Positions 23,003-34,376 of a stretch of DNA of 57,683 bases are shown piece after piece. The notes under the pieces are model-generated. The model had not been told where the DNA came from. It searched no databases and saw only the letters and a program-made list of their open reading frames with translations. Source of the DNA: Chromera velia (Eukaryota > Sar > Chromeraceae). Position numbers and translations under genes: made by a program. Location: NCBI GenBank assembly GCA_018398765.1, contig JAHBMJ010001550.1, forward strand, positions 1-57,683. The letters run 5' to 3'. Every line of letters starts with the position of its first letter. Within the stretch, counting starts at the first letter, position 1.

Positions 23003-24508
23003 GTGCGGTAAAGGAAGCAACATGCCTACCTAGTCCCTTTCCACGCGTCTCCCTTGGTTGTTTCTCCTCTCCTCTTTTTGAGGAAGAAAGATGGAGTTGC
23101 TTCCGATCTATCTTCAACGTTTTCGTCCTTTCGTCCTGCCTTCTTTCGTGTTCGCGGAGTCAGGGCGCAGTACAGTTATGGCAGTACACCCTATGGTCGT
23201 TCTACCCACCCCACAATTTCTGCAGGCAGAGGCACAAAGTGCGTCGATACACGTTCCTTCCCTACTTCCTTGTCGGGACCGAAAAGGGGCGTTCGATGTC
23301 GTGCGAGGATCTGCTCTGCTGCGCGTTGGGAAGAGCGTAAGACAGACGGACAGTTCTTCGAATGAAACCTCTACGCATGCAGTTTTGTCTGTCTGACAGT
23401 TCGAAAGCGCGTTCTGTCTGTCTCTGCCCAGCCATTCTGGCTCTTCTGCCTCCACTACCCACAGCAGCAAATGGTTGTCTCTACCACCCACTGCATCACC
23501 ACACCACTCACTCCCCACTGAGTGCAGCGACCTGAGGCCGAAGGAAAACTGCGGAACAGCAAAGCAGATCAAAGTGGAGATGTTCAGGTCCGGTCTTGTC
23601 GATCATTTTGCGACAGAATCCGTTAGACGATCCGACCGAAGAGAAGTTTCTGAAGGCGGGAGCGCCACAGTCCCAGTCAAAGTCTTCGTTCCAGTAGTCG
23701 TTCCATCGAGCGAGATTGTTGAAAGAATGGTGGAATAGTAAAAGGGGCAGCACTTCTGTTTATATGCCCATGCAGTCGTAGTTGCAAGACTTCCAATTAA
23801 TTCGTTCCATGAGCGCCATGGAATGATAGTAAGGAATGCTAATTCTAACAATAGCTGCTGAATAGCATTAAAGTAAAGAAGCGGTCTATACCTAGGTGTA
23901 TCACAGAATTGGCTTTAATATATTTTTTTTGGTTTAATACCTAACTTATAGTAAGTGAATCATTTAAAGTGATAAGTGTCTTAGAGGTTGTATTGTGGCC
24001 GTTTTGTCTTATAGAGGTCGTAATACCACAGCGGTTACCCAAGTAATGCAACGTTCAAACAACCTAACATCAGAAGAAATATACTAGAACTATAGTGTTT
24101 CACAATGAGAATTTCCAGAACCTTCTGTGTCACAATGATTTGTGACACAATAATTGTGATTTTAAGAGGTTTTGACTGATTCAATTAAATCACACTTATG
24201 TGTGAAAAAAATAGTTGTAGATTGCGTGTTTGTTATGCTTGGCACGGTTTTGCGTGCGTCGGGAGGTAGTGTTACAGCCGCTGTGGGCCGCGCAGACCGG
24301 CTCCGTATATAGATGATCGATTCCGCGGGGGAGACGGCTGTGCGCGGACGACTTGTGTGAGCTGTACGGCGCAGCTTTAGTCAAGCCAAAACCGTCAAGC
24401 CATGATCCGCTTCATTATGAACTCGCAGCATCTCTCTTGAGATTGCAATACTCTTGAGCAGCAGTTTATATCTGAACCGCTGTGCGGTGAGTGAGATGAG
24501 TGAATGAG
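23003..24508. other. Intergenic region left of the composite hAT element
   Basis: 23003-23760 has scattered pyrimidine-rich sequence and a minus-strand frame (23753-23508, with WNDYWNEDFDW) that could be a fragment of a gene but has no supporting splice context. From 23880 the sequence is AT-rich. 24085-24210 has a distant inverted counterpart at 26440-26560. Confidence 0.35.
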
Positions 24509-24516
24509 TGAGTAAG
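24509..24516. repeat. Left target-site duplication of the composite hAT-like element
   Basis: TGAGTAAG directly precedes the terminal TAGTGACC and is repeated exactly after the right terminus at 26139-26146. The surrounding sequence is itself TGAG-rich, so chance matching is somewhat easier than usual. Confidence 0.65.
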
Positions 24517-26138
24517 TAGTGACCATGTTTGATTTAATTTGATTTGATTTGATTTGAGGTAGGGCTTAAACTCAAATCAAATATCCAGTCAGGGAGGACC
24601 TAGTGTTTAAAGACCTATCAAATACGATCAAATATTTGATCAATATGACTTTCAACCTCAAATATGAAGGTCCCCCAAAAACTTTTGCAAGTACCGATCC
24701 GTCACGCATGCTGATTCTTGAATGAAAAAACCCAATTAAATCTTGATGGTTTGCTCTAAAAAAAAAAACGTGTTGAGCTGCACTGAAATTGACGTTTCAC
24801 CCCCTTTTACTTCATGCAGAGGTAAACCGATCAGCTGAAAAGCCAGAGAAAAAGCTCTCAGCAGCTCCCACCACCGATCGATTCGATTCACATTGAAGAA
24901 AGTGATCATGAAGAAGAGGAAAAGGAAGTACCATAAAGCTGAGTGATTGTCACCTCAATTTTGGTATGTGCTCTAACTTTATCGTATCAACAAAAAGTCA
25001 TATATAATTTCAAATCTATCAATTTTACGTTCTTAATCTCTATTAGTACTAGAGTGAGTCTCAGTGACTAGTGTATATACACTGCCACACAGGCATATTT
25101 TTTTAACAGAACTGATAAGTTATAATTTTATATATATATTTTTAAATTTTTGAAACACACATCGGAAATGTTCTGATAACTATTGTCATGAGAAAAATGA
25201 TCAGAGTGACAGTAAGTCAGTGACTCAGTGAGGAACCCTAAGAGGTTAACCTCAAATCTTACCTCAAATATCAAATATTTGAGATTGAAGCTCAAATCAA
25301 ATCAAATCAAACATGGTCACTATCCAGGTCCGTGCAAAAGGGGGCAAATGTGATTCAGTGTCAGGTGAAAATACAAGGAGCCGAGGGGGAAGGAGAAACT
25401 ATTTGTGGCTATGAGTATGCAGCAGCGGCAACCAGTTCCTTTCAAACCCACCTCATCAATCAGCATGGCTTAACAATCACGTCTAACAAACATGTGCAGC
25501 TGTTCTAAGAAAGACAGGAGAAGCGGTCGGAGGGGGCGGGGGGGACGGTTCCAACACCAACAGCAATAGCAAACGTGTGCGCGGTTCTCCGTCTCACCCC
25601 GTTGTCATCTCTCCGCAACCGAATAGAAACCCAGGAGCACCCACTCCTGGAAAGCCGAAAAGCCAGAGAAAAAGCTCTCAGCAGCTCCCACCACCGATCG
25701 ATTCGATTCACATTGAAGAAAGTGATCATGAAGAAGAGGAAAAGGAAGTACCATAAAGCTGAGTGATTGTTACCTCAATTTTGGTACGTGCTCTAACTTT
25801 ATCGTATCAACAAAAAGTCATATATAATTTCAAATCTATCAATTTTACGTTCTTAATCTCTATTAGTACTAGAGTGAGTCTCAGTGACTAGTGTATATAC
25901 ACCACACAGGCATATTTTTTTTACAGAACTACTGATAAGTTATAATTTTATATATATTTTTTTAAATTTTTGAAACACTCATCAGAAATGTTCTGATAAC
26001 TATTGTCATGAGAAAAATGATCAGAGTGACAGTAAGTCAGTGACTCAGTAAATCTTACCTCAAATATCAAATATTTGAGGTTGAAGCTCAAATCAAATCA
26101 AATCAAATCAAATATAATCAAATCAAACATGATCACTA
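24517..26138. mobile_element. Composite hAT-like element (head-to-tail partial dimer)
   Basis: The left end is TAGTGACCATGTTTGATTT. The inverted terminus occurs twice, internally at about 25311-25322 and at the outer end near 26126-26138. The left part (24517-25322) is a copy lacking the zinc-finger-like centre. The right part (25326-26138) lacks the left terminus but keeps the centre, including a longer segment (about 25500-25660) absent from the other copies. The outer ends are flanked by an identical 8-bp repeat, as expected if the dimer moved as a unit. The same family fills 1-1188. No functional transposase is encoded; the BED-like finger has lost cysteines. Confidence 0.75.
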
Positions 26139-26146
26139 TGAGTAAG

Positions 26147-26399
26147 TACAGGAGTGACTGAGTAACTGAGTAAGTGAGTGAGTAAGTGAGTGAGTGAGTA
26201 AGTGAGTGGGGTGACTGAGTGAGTGGATGAGTGAGTGAGTGAGTGAGTGAGTGAGTGAGTGAGTGAGTGAGGTGACTGAGTGAGTGAGTGAGTGAATGAG
26301 TGAATGAGTGAGTGAATGAGTGAGTGACTAAGTGAGTGAATGAGTGAGTGAGTGAGTGAGTGAATAAGTGAGGTGAGTGAAGTGAGTGAATGACGACTC
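26147..26399. repeat. (GTGA)n array
   Basis: About 250 bases of GTGA/GAGT tetranucleotide repeat with scattered substitutions lie immediately right of the hAT-like element. A shorter tract of the same repeat lies on its left, so the element appears to have inserted into the array. Confidence 0.9.
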
Positions 26400-26989
26400 T
26401 GAAGACTTTAAGTCACTTTAAAAGTCTAGGATCACTTCAATTTTTATCTGACAATTTCATCACACATAAGTTACTTTGACTATTTCATCACACCTATTGT
26501 AACACAATTATTTCTGTCACTGGTACTAGTGTATAGGGTATTGTGTCACACTATAGTTTCAGTGTAAGAAGAAAAAAAAAAGAATTGATTTTACTTATTT
26601 CTTTTTCTGTGATATGCCTGTAGCAATCCCTGTAGCAGTCGATCTACAGCAATCCTAGCAGCGATCGTTTTAGACTAAATTTTTAGTATAGGATAAGATT
26701 AAGTTGCGACCTAGGTTGCGACAAATATTTGTAGCTAAAGGAAGTTAAGCAGAAACTAGAGTAGAAACTGTTTCAAGTCTTTTGAACTCAGTGTAGCTCA
26801 GTGTTCAACTCACTTTGTTTACTGTATAAATTTGAAAAGAAATTTAGCATTGAGTTGGTAAAAACGCTTTTTATATCTTTTTATGCAATTAAGCTAGAGC
26901 AAATGATATCTGTTAAATATTTTAAAATGATGAATCATCATGAATCATCGTGAATGCAAAACAATGATGTATAGAGAACGCCGCATTGT
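26400..26989. other. AT-rich spacer downstream of the Notum-like gene
   Basis: It holds the probable 3' flank of the minus-strand gene. 26440-26560 carries motifs (TCACACATAAGT, TTGTGTCACACTATAG) that occur inverted at 24085-24210. No gene seen. Confidence 0.4.
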
Positions 26990-28471
26990 TTAGATCAAGA
27001 CGGTCTGGTAATTTGCTTTTTCGGGCTTGGGCGCTTCTGAATCTGTGGTTGAAGCACTTGAGCGCCATGCGCAGCAGTCGTCACAAGGGTACTTTTGGCT
27101 TTCTTGGCTGTCAAAAATCACTTTCTCTGTCCCACTTCCGTCGATGTTTCCGCCTCTGCTTTCTGAATTCTTCGCGTCGAAATTTAATGTCCACCAGTCG
27201 GCAAACAGCTGTAAGACAGTCTTTCCCGTACGCTCCCCGACGGGAAGGCTGTGCGGATCGTTTCCGCAGTGGCGGTCACAACTGTCCAGGAGCGCACCGT
27301 GACTACGCACAGGCCGCGTCAGAAGGCGGTCGTGCATGGTCTTTGTAACCGTGCCACCATACTCATTCACACAGATCGGGTCTTTTGCACATTCATCAGT
27401 GATCTCACAGTCCAACTGATCCCAGTCGAATCGGGACTGGGAAGAGAACCACGGAGTGTCCAGGTGCTCTGCTACCACGGACCCGATCAAACAGGTCTCG
27501 GGACCCCGGTCTTTCGGCTGAGCGTCAACGCACCGCTTGTTCAGCAGCGCTGTTGCGTTGTGCCCCTTCGGTGAGACGAGAAACTGCTTTGGGTTTCTGT
27601 ATAAGTCCGTATCGATATAGAAGCCGGAATCTGGGAAGATCGCAAAATGCGTCGGGGGGAAATCGGCTTCCTCATCATCCGAACAGTTCAATTTACCTTC
27701 GAGGAGTCTAAAACTTCGCATTTCAGATTTGATCTTCTCCACCAGATAATCTGCATGGGAAAAAGTTCGAATCGCACCGGAACTGCACCCTGCAATCACG
27801 ACCCGGTCAGCGGCCTCCATACCTCGCGAACGGACCAAATCAACAATCCCTGCATCAGTGATTACTCTTCCCCGAAAATACATATGCTTTACAGACTTCG
27901 GGCCCAATCCCTGAGTATTAGAGGAAACAGGCACTTCCCCTTCTCTGTGCCCAGACATATACCCACCATCACAGTACCTGAGAAACACATGGTTCCAGTT
28001 GTACAGAAGGGGGTTCATCTGTGAGTCCAGGGAAAACATAAAACTCTGTGCGGTCATATTGTACCGGCTTTTCTCACTCTCGGCCTTCGAACTTCCCGCC
28101 CAACTCCCAGCCCGATTGAAGCAACCATCGAGGTCACCACAAAACCCGTTTCCTTCATGAAACAAAAGCCAAGAATTGACCCCCGACCCCCACCCCGCAC
28201 GATGGTAGTAGAGGGCTGGTGACCCGTCGAGACACTTTGCCTCTGGGTCCACGCCCTCGAGGAAATGGGGAAACCCGAGGTTCGGGTCTGAGTCGTCACC
28301 TGTCCCCCTTGGCAATAGGTTCTCCATGTTTTCATTCAAGTTAGGAGGGCCAGTCAGGAACGTGGGCTCATGGTTGTCGCCGTCAAGCACAGACAGGCCA
28401 ATGAAGAGGCATGCTGTCAGGAAGAAGAACATGCCAAGAAAGGTCTGAAAAAGTCGGAGTCTCCAGATCAT
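26990..28471 (-). CDS. Notum/pectin-acetylesterase family carboxylesterase, membrane-anchored or secreted
   Basis: A single uninterrupted 493-aa frame. Residues 7-29 are strongly hydrophobic after MIWRLRLFQ, giving a signal anchor or signal peptide. Family blocks are CLDGSPALYYHRAG (80-93), WLLFHEGNGFC (101-111), CDGGYMSGH (167-175) and FRGRVI (199-204). The nucleophile elbow GCSSGA spans 228-233 with Ser230 as likely nucleophile. Asp281 (FPDSGFY) and His401 (DSCDRHC) complete a plausible Ser-Asp-His triad. Several cysteines suit an oxidising compartment. The family removes acetyl or acyl esters from polysaccharides (plant PAE) or palmitoleate from Wnt (animal Notum). The substrate here is unknown, most likely an extracellular or cell-wall polysaccharide ester. 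It is the only intronless gene in a window of intron-rich genes and sits next to transposons and AT-rich DNA, which could mean transfer or retroposition. Confidence 0.85.
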   Translation of the reverse strand: MIWRLRLFQTFLGMFFFLTACLFIGLSVLDGDNHEPTFLTGPPNLNENMENLLPRGTGDDSDPNLGFPHFLEGVDPEAKCLDGSPALYYHRAGWGSGVNSWLLFHEGNGFCGDLDGCFNRAGSWAGSSKAESEKSRYNMTAQSFMFSLDSQMNPLLYNWNHVFLRYCDGGYMSGHREGEVPVSSNTQGLGPKSVKHMYFRGRVITDAGIVDLVRSRGMEAADRVVIAGCSSGAIRTFSHADYLVEKIKSEMRSFRLLEGKLNCSDDEEADFPPTHFAIFPDSGFYIDTDLYRNPKQFLVSPKGHNATALLNKRCVDAQPKDRGPETCLIGSVVAEHLDTPWFSSQSRFDWDQLDCEITDECAKDPICVNEYGGTVTKTMHDRLLTRPVRSHGALLDSCDRHCGNDPHSLPVGERTGKTVLQLFADWWTLNFDAKNSESRGGNIDGSGTEKVIFDSQESQKYPCDDCCAWRSSASTTDSEAPKPEKANYQTVLI

Positions 28472-29354
28472 TTTTAGATTTCTTCTTTCAAAGACGATTC
28501 GCTTTTGCCCTTCAAATCAGCTTACTCTGGCGTTGCTAATCACGTGGAGTGCATGTCAGTGTAATTTCTCGACTGCATACATAGAAGAGTTATTCTTCAT
28601 CGACTGACGTGCGTGCATGTATATATATATTTGCTCGGTGATCGACCTTCAAACTTTGAAGCTGTGCAATCTGACATATGATGATGAGGGGGAACGTCCG
28701 ACTGAGCTGTACACAGTGCTTGAATCTGCAATTGGCAAAAAGTCTTGAAAAAGATCCAGTGATCGAACTGCTGTGATGGAGTCAGTCTCAGTCAGATCGA
28801 CTATATAGCCGCATAGCCGGGTCTGGAAGTTGCTCATGCAAAATCTTAGTATACACGGCCGTCTACGCACAACTTGCGCGCTCGTGCATGCATGTGCGCG
28901 GCAAAGTCAGACGGATGTCAGACTGCCTGGCATTGACTGCATGCGTGGGCGAGTGCAAGCTAATGATGCCGGACCAGACGAATATAGGACCCATCATAAC
29001 CTCCCATGGGATTTGCGACACATAAGCACCGCAAGAATGGTATTGTGATGGTGTTGTAAGCATAAGCGCGCTGCACTTCCTTCAGCCATGTAGATGGACA
29101 GGGGAAACTTCCGCTGCCTTGAGACGAGACGGCACTGTGAAAGTGGAGATCCAAATTTTTATCAGGGCCTCGGCAGCTGGCGGCCTCTTCTCTCTCCACA
29201 GTCTTCCACGGCTCGTGACCAGACGTGCACTCCGTCCGGGACCTGAAAGGCTTCATTACATACATCCCAACTTTCTGTCATGAGTCGTTCTTTTGAGAAC
29301 ATCATATCGGTCTGACGCTCCTTCGCACTCTTTGTATCTAGGCGGTCGTCGGGG
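28472..29354. other. Divergent spacer between the Notum-like gene and the mitochondrial-protein gene
   Basis: It should contain both promoters. A (TA)n run occurs near 28620. Minus-strand frames at 28960-29551 overlap the neighbouring first exon antisense and show no conserved features, so I do not call them. Confidence 0.4.
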
Positions 29355-30868
29355 ATGCTGGGGACCTGTAACTGGGCTCTGCCGTCGTGCGGGTTCCTGT
29401 CAGGGCAGATCCGGGCATTCTCTTGCGGCGCAGTGGTAGGCACCCTCGTTCTGTCACAGACCTCCCCAGCAGTCTCGCTCCGTCGCACTTGTTGTCCACA
29501 CACTCTTCGTTTTCCTTCAAAGCCCTGTTTTCCTCGAGGGTCTCGACGCATTCACCGATCTGTCCTCCCATTCTTGCACTTGCCTTCCTTGAATGCCTCC
29601 ATCTGTCGGGTTGCTTGACTGTTTACTGCAGGATCGGGCGGTGAGAGAGCTGCCCACCAAGTCGAGATTTGACCTCCTCAAACAGAGGAAGGCGCCCAGG
29701 TACATGTCTGAGTGTCCTGGAACCCCCAGGAGAGACAGCGTGCAGGAGAACCTCATAGACGGGATCCGGGTCCGACCCACCTTCAACCCGTATGTGAGGA
29801 TCCGAAACAAGTTCAGGTGGCCACTCGACAGATGGAAGTCCAGGTATGTCCGTTCGTTTGCTCTCCTCTCCTCTACTTGAACTTCCAGTCACGTCTCTCT
29901 TTCAGTTGATCGTCCAGACGCTCTTCCTCCTTATAGTAGTGGAGCGGAGGAGGGCACTGACCGCCTCCGTCCGTCTTTCTCTATCTTCATGCGGTTTAGT
30001 GACGGGCTTCTTTCAACTAATCGGTACATAGGGGGAATGTACATTTCGGACACACAACATGACCACCCGGACACATGCTTCTCCTTGCCACTTCATCAGT
30101 CAAGGAGTCAGCTAGGTGTATCCTTATTCAAGCGCCTGGGCTGAGTCACTGTGGTGTGGAGCCATTTTCCGCGATGAGTCGTCGTGCCATCTCAAGAGTG
30201 AAATCAAAAAAAGATTTCTTTCAACTTTCCTGACCCACCGTTCCTTCCTGGACTGCCTTCCCTCCTGCCTTCCTGCCTGTTTGTTTTTTATCTGTCTGCA
30301 GAGATTGGGAGAACTGGCGGCCCGATCTCTGCTACGTGAGGGGCAGCAGGAAGCCCTGCAACGTGCCTGACGACTTCCTTCCAACAAAGGACGAACTCGG
30401 AGAGATGCACCCCCCCAAGTCAGTCAGTCAGCCAGCCAATGAGTGAATCATTTGAATAGAATCTGAAAGGAATAAAAGGGAGGCCCTTTTCACAAGCAGC
30501 AAAATATACCCCATGCCCGTGAAATGCACACAAAGAAGCAAATCGAGAGACTGTCCATCCGTGCCTGCCTGCCTGCCTGGTTTCCCGCCTGTCCTTGTTT
30601 GCCCTTGTGTACTCTTTCGTCCCTCTCTGCCTCACCTCCGCCTGGCTCTCTTTTTCTTCCGCTTCGGCGATTATTTTGTCGCTTTTTTTTTGTCGACATA
30701 GTTGTTAACTGCGACGCGAATTCGTTCAAGTGCTCGTGGAGGTGTGTTCTGAAACATGTCAGGTCTAGCATCTGTATGCAAAATATCCACCGATTGCTTG
30801 TCCGTGCTTACAGAATTTCTGGAAGATACAGAGCGGACATCAGGAAGCAGTATCACATCAATGGTGGG

Positions 30869-30901
<33 letters not shown>

Positions 30902-32399
30902 TTGCTTGTCTGTCTCGCTGTCTGCAAGTGTTTTGGTCTAGGGTGGGAGCTGTGTCTTCATTCATTCATTCATTCATTCATTCATTCATTCACTCACTCG
31001 CTCACTCACTCACTCACTCACTCATTCATTCATTCATTCATTCACTCACTCACTCACTCACTCACTCACTCACTCACTCAAATTCGCCTCCATGATCGCT
31101 GTTTGGGTGGATATGTTGACTCATTCATTTGACGCGTTTTGGGAAGAAGCCTTTTTAAAAAGCGATCTTGTTTCTCGGCCACACTGATTGGTGAAGAAGA
31201 AAAACACAAAACAGAAAAAGAGGACAACGAACATGAAAAAAGAACACGCAACGCCTCAACGCTTAGCTTGGGGCCTCCTCCTCGTTCGGCCAGATGGGTT
31301 GGTCTCTCGGTGTCCATGTCTGTAGCTGCGGTGTCTTGTCGTTGTCTTCTTCGAGGGTCACTTTCATTCACTCTTTTCCTCTTTTTGCTTTCTCTCTCAA
31401 TCCACCACTGTGGTGTCGACCCGTGCATGCATGCATGTAGGTCCCTCAGGGATCAACCATAATATCGATCCAGGTTTTTTTTGTCGCATTCTCCTTTCGA
31501 AGAGTCTCATGAATGAATCCTCTCTGCGACATGCGATGCAGGACTGCCGTGGATGTGGGCTCCGAACTTCTACACGGGGAGTATGCACTTCCATGACCGT
31601 CCATTGCTGGGACCGAAAATGTTCTACAGACAGGAGTACAAGTCAGTCAGTCAGTCAGTTTGTCAGTCAGTCAGTCAGTCTGTCAGTAGTCAGTCAGTCA
31701 GTCAGTCAGTTAGTTAGTCAGTCAGTCAGTCAGTCAGTCAGGCGACGTGACAGATAACCTTCAGGACAAGATCAATGGGGGGGGGCACTGGCAGCCATAA
31801 AAGGAGTAGGGGGCAAAATGTTCTTCTGGGCAGAGGCAGCAGCATCTAGTTGCCTCTCGTCTCTCTTTCATGCCAATCTCTGCATCAAGCTCCCTTCGAG
31901 ACGCCTTATCCATCCATAACGTTCATCTCCGGAAAGAGGGGTGGGGGGGTTGGAGGAGGGAATCGCCTTGGAAGGAACAGCGTTCGTTCAGTTCGTTCAG
32001 TTCACATAGACAAACAAACACACGGGAATTTCTGTGTTCGTGTCTTTATGAAAATTGTTGGCGTACGTTCATTACCGAAAGGGGGACAGAGAAGGCTGCA
32101 TGTGAGACTTTGCAAAATTCCTCTCTACCTCATTCATGTTCATCATGTGCATCACCTTGTCTCTGAACGCATCTGTGCATCTCTCTTCTCAGTGACGTCT
32201 CTTTCCATTTCTTCCCTTTCCCTTCAGGAAAGAGGTGATCAAGGAGGCGATGCGAAAGATGGATGAGCTGTACCTGGAGCACAGGAGGGAGAGAAGGAAC
32301 AAAAAGGCCTACACTTATTTCGAGAAGGCTGTCTTGGATATGACTGGAGACGAGATTGCATATGATTTCGTCAGACAGAGAAAAGTCCCCAAACTGTAA
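29355..32399 (+). CDS. Unrecognised 243-aa protein with predicted mitochondrial presequence
   Basis: Six exons with continuous phases: 29355-29435, 29632-29843, 30302-30418, 30814-30863, 31542-31641 and 32228-32399 (TAA). The first exon encodes MLGTCNWALPSCGFLSGQIR followed by AFSCGAV. It has no acidic residue and an Arg two residues before Phe-Ser, like a mitochondrial processing site. The mature part is basic and rich in Trp, Tyr and Arg: FNPYVRIRNKFRWPLDRW, DWENWRPDLCYVRG, LPWMWAPNFYTGSMHFHDRP and a Lys/Glu/Arg-rich helix MRKMDELYLEHRRERR, ending RQRKVPKL. I recognise no family. Its size, charge and presequence suggest a structural subunit of a mitochondrial complex (ribosome or respiratory), but that is inference. 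Two donors lie in GTCA tandem repeats. Start choice rests on the presequence and splice phase. Confidence 0.75.
30958..31080. repeat. (CATT)n/(CACT)n microsatellite in an intron
   Basis: About 120 bases of TTCA and CTCA tetranucleotides lie in the fourth intron of the 29355-32399 gene. Confidence 0.95.
31642..31741. repeat. (GTCA)n microsatellite beginning at a 5' splice site
   Basis: The fifth intron of the 29355-32399 gene starts inside the array, so the donor GTCAGT is repeated many times in tandem. Confidence 0.85.
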
Positions 32400-34263
32400 A
32401 TCGGATTGTCGCTTGGGGAGTGAATCGAAGATCAACAAAGAGATTGACAGCCTTCTTTCCTAGACTGCTTACATTCTCTAAACCAGTTTTTAAATTCATC
32501 TTAGTATGTATTAGTATGATACTACAGATTCTAAGTGCATGTATGAAATTACTATGAATGTGACCATATATAGTAGACTATAGTAAACTTGTGACTCAAA
32601 TCGGAGTGTGATCCCTCTGTATGGAGTGTACGTCGGGGTCTAAGGACCTAAAATCGGAGTCTAGCTAGATCGGAGTGTGTACTCAGGCTAGTACTCAGGC
32701 ACACTGCGACAGGTATTGACCTAGGTATATTGACCTATAGAAAAGCTTAAACCTTTAATTCTAATACACTTTTAAAAACTGTAAACACCGTGTTTGTACA
32801 TGCTGCTAAACACTAGATTCTTAATGTAACTTTGCATTTTGAGCCTAAGTTCCAAATTAAACCCACTCAAAATTTAAATCGCTATGGCGATGTTTGGCGT
32901 GCTTGCTGCGACTAAGTCTTGAATTGCAAATAAATCACCCCAAAAATAGTGTAAACTGTAAAGTAAGTCCCTCCACTCTCTTTAAGAGTCAGACTCTCTA
33001 TGTAGACCATCATAGTGCTGGCGGATCACTTCCCTTTGGACCCTTTTGGTCGCTCTTTTAAGACTTTCTTCTGTGCCTGCGCTGACGAGTTGGTGACAGG
33101 TGTTGCAGCACTGCTAGAAGAGGGAGAGGGGCCGGGGGGGAAGGTACGTATTCCTCGTCACTGGTCTTCTTCGCTGGATGCAGCTGTCCAGAGCTGTTAG
33201 AGACGTTCTCAGCCTTCTCAGTCTGCATGCAAAGATCGACGTTTGTATGTATGTATGGGAAACGAAAGTGTGGTGAAACAGAAAGTGCCAGTGACTATTA
33301 AATTAGGTATGCCGCCATGTGCACTCTGCATTTTCTATCATATTGTAGCCGATTGTAGCCAGACCTTCTAATGATAAAAAAGAACAATACGCTGATATAA
33401 AATGAAGAACAGAAGACCACTGACACCAGAATATACAAAACCATCGATTATTACAGATATATGGTGGAGAACATTATCCTCAACCAGAAACCAAATTGAA
33501 TGCTCAAAAAGCCTTTAAGCCTATATAGATTCAAGCAATTGCATCTGCATGGTAAACAATATAACGTTGTACACTTTGCAAGTACCCAAAGACAAACAAG
33601 TCGCACTCCCTGCAGCTAGCCAGCCAACCAAGCAGTCGGACTACCCATGAAAGCCCACCAAATTGGGAACCACAAGCCGTTGCGGTATGCTCATATGAAT
33701 ATAAATGACAACGGACTGGTGTGAAGGTGACATTGACTCCCCGAAGGCGCGTACTGAAAGGACCCGAGAGAGGACCTGCATTATCAAAGTCTGAAAGGTT
33801 GAGATCGACGGCATAGGTACCGTAGATCGTCGTCGATGCCCGACGCTGCTCCCTGAAGCGAGCCTTGACGACGAGGCCGCCGCCCCCGCCATCTATGAGG
33901 AATAACAAACTGAAATATCTGAGATATTTCAGGATATTTGGAGATATTTCTATCCCCCATTAAATATCTTTACATATCCCAAATATCTAAGATATTTCAT
34001 AATAGTTCATATCTTCAAATATCTGACTACATCAAATTATGTGAAAGGAAGATATTTGAAGATATTTCCAGATCATCAGTGAGGCACACACCCCTACCGT
34101 TTGCGTGGGCGACCTCTAAAAGACAAAACAGTAACAGTGTCAATCCTAGGACACCAATAAATCACTTATCACTTATTATCGGTGTAATAAAATAATTTAC
34201 TATAGTAATTTTATATGCTATATTAATTAATTATACGTTATGTATATAAACTTGTAGCAATGT
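32400..34263. other. Intergenic region with possible gene relics
   Basis: Mostly AT-rich. An isolated exon-like stretch at 33018-33143 (ADHFPLDPFGRSFKTFF... before GTACGT) and a minus-strand stretch at 33908-33700 (KARFREQRRASTTIYGTY) look coding but stand alone. 33911-34075 is dense in GATATTT/AAATATC motifs. Confidence 0.3.
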
Positions 34264-34376
34264 AAAATTAGGGAAGGAAGGAAGGGAAGGAAGAAAGGAA
34301 GGGAAGGAAGGAAGGAAGGAAGGAAGGAAGGAAGGAAGAAAGGAACGAAGGAACGAAGGAAGGAAGAAAGGAAGAT
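34264..34376. repeat. (GGAA)n microsatellite
   Basis: About 110 bases of GGAA/GAAG repeats directly adjoin the 146-bp minisatellite. Confidence 0.95.

Noticed and set aside
28960-29551. Minus-strand gene overlapping the first exon of the mitochondrial-protein gene
   Set aside because: Antisense shadow of the plus-strand exon with no recognisable motifs.
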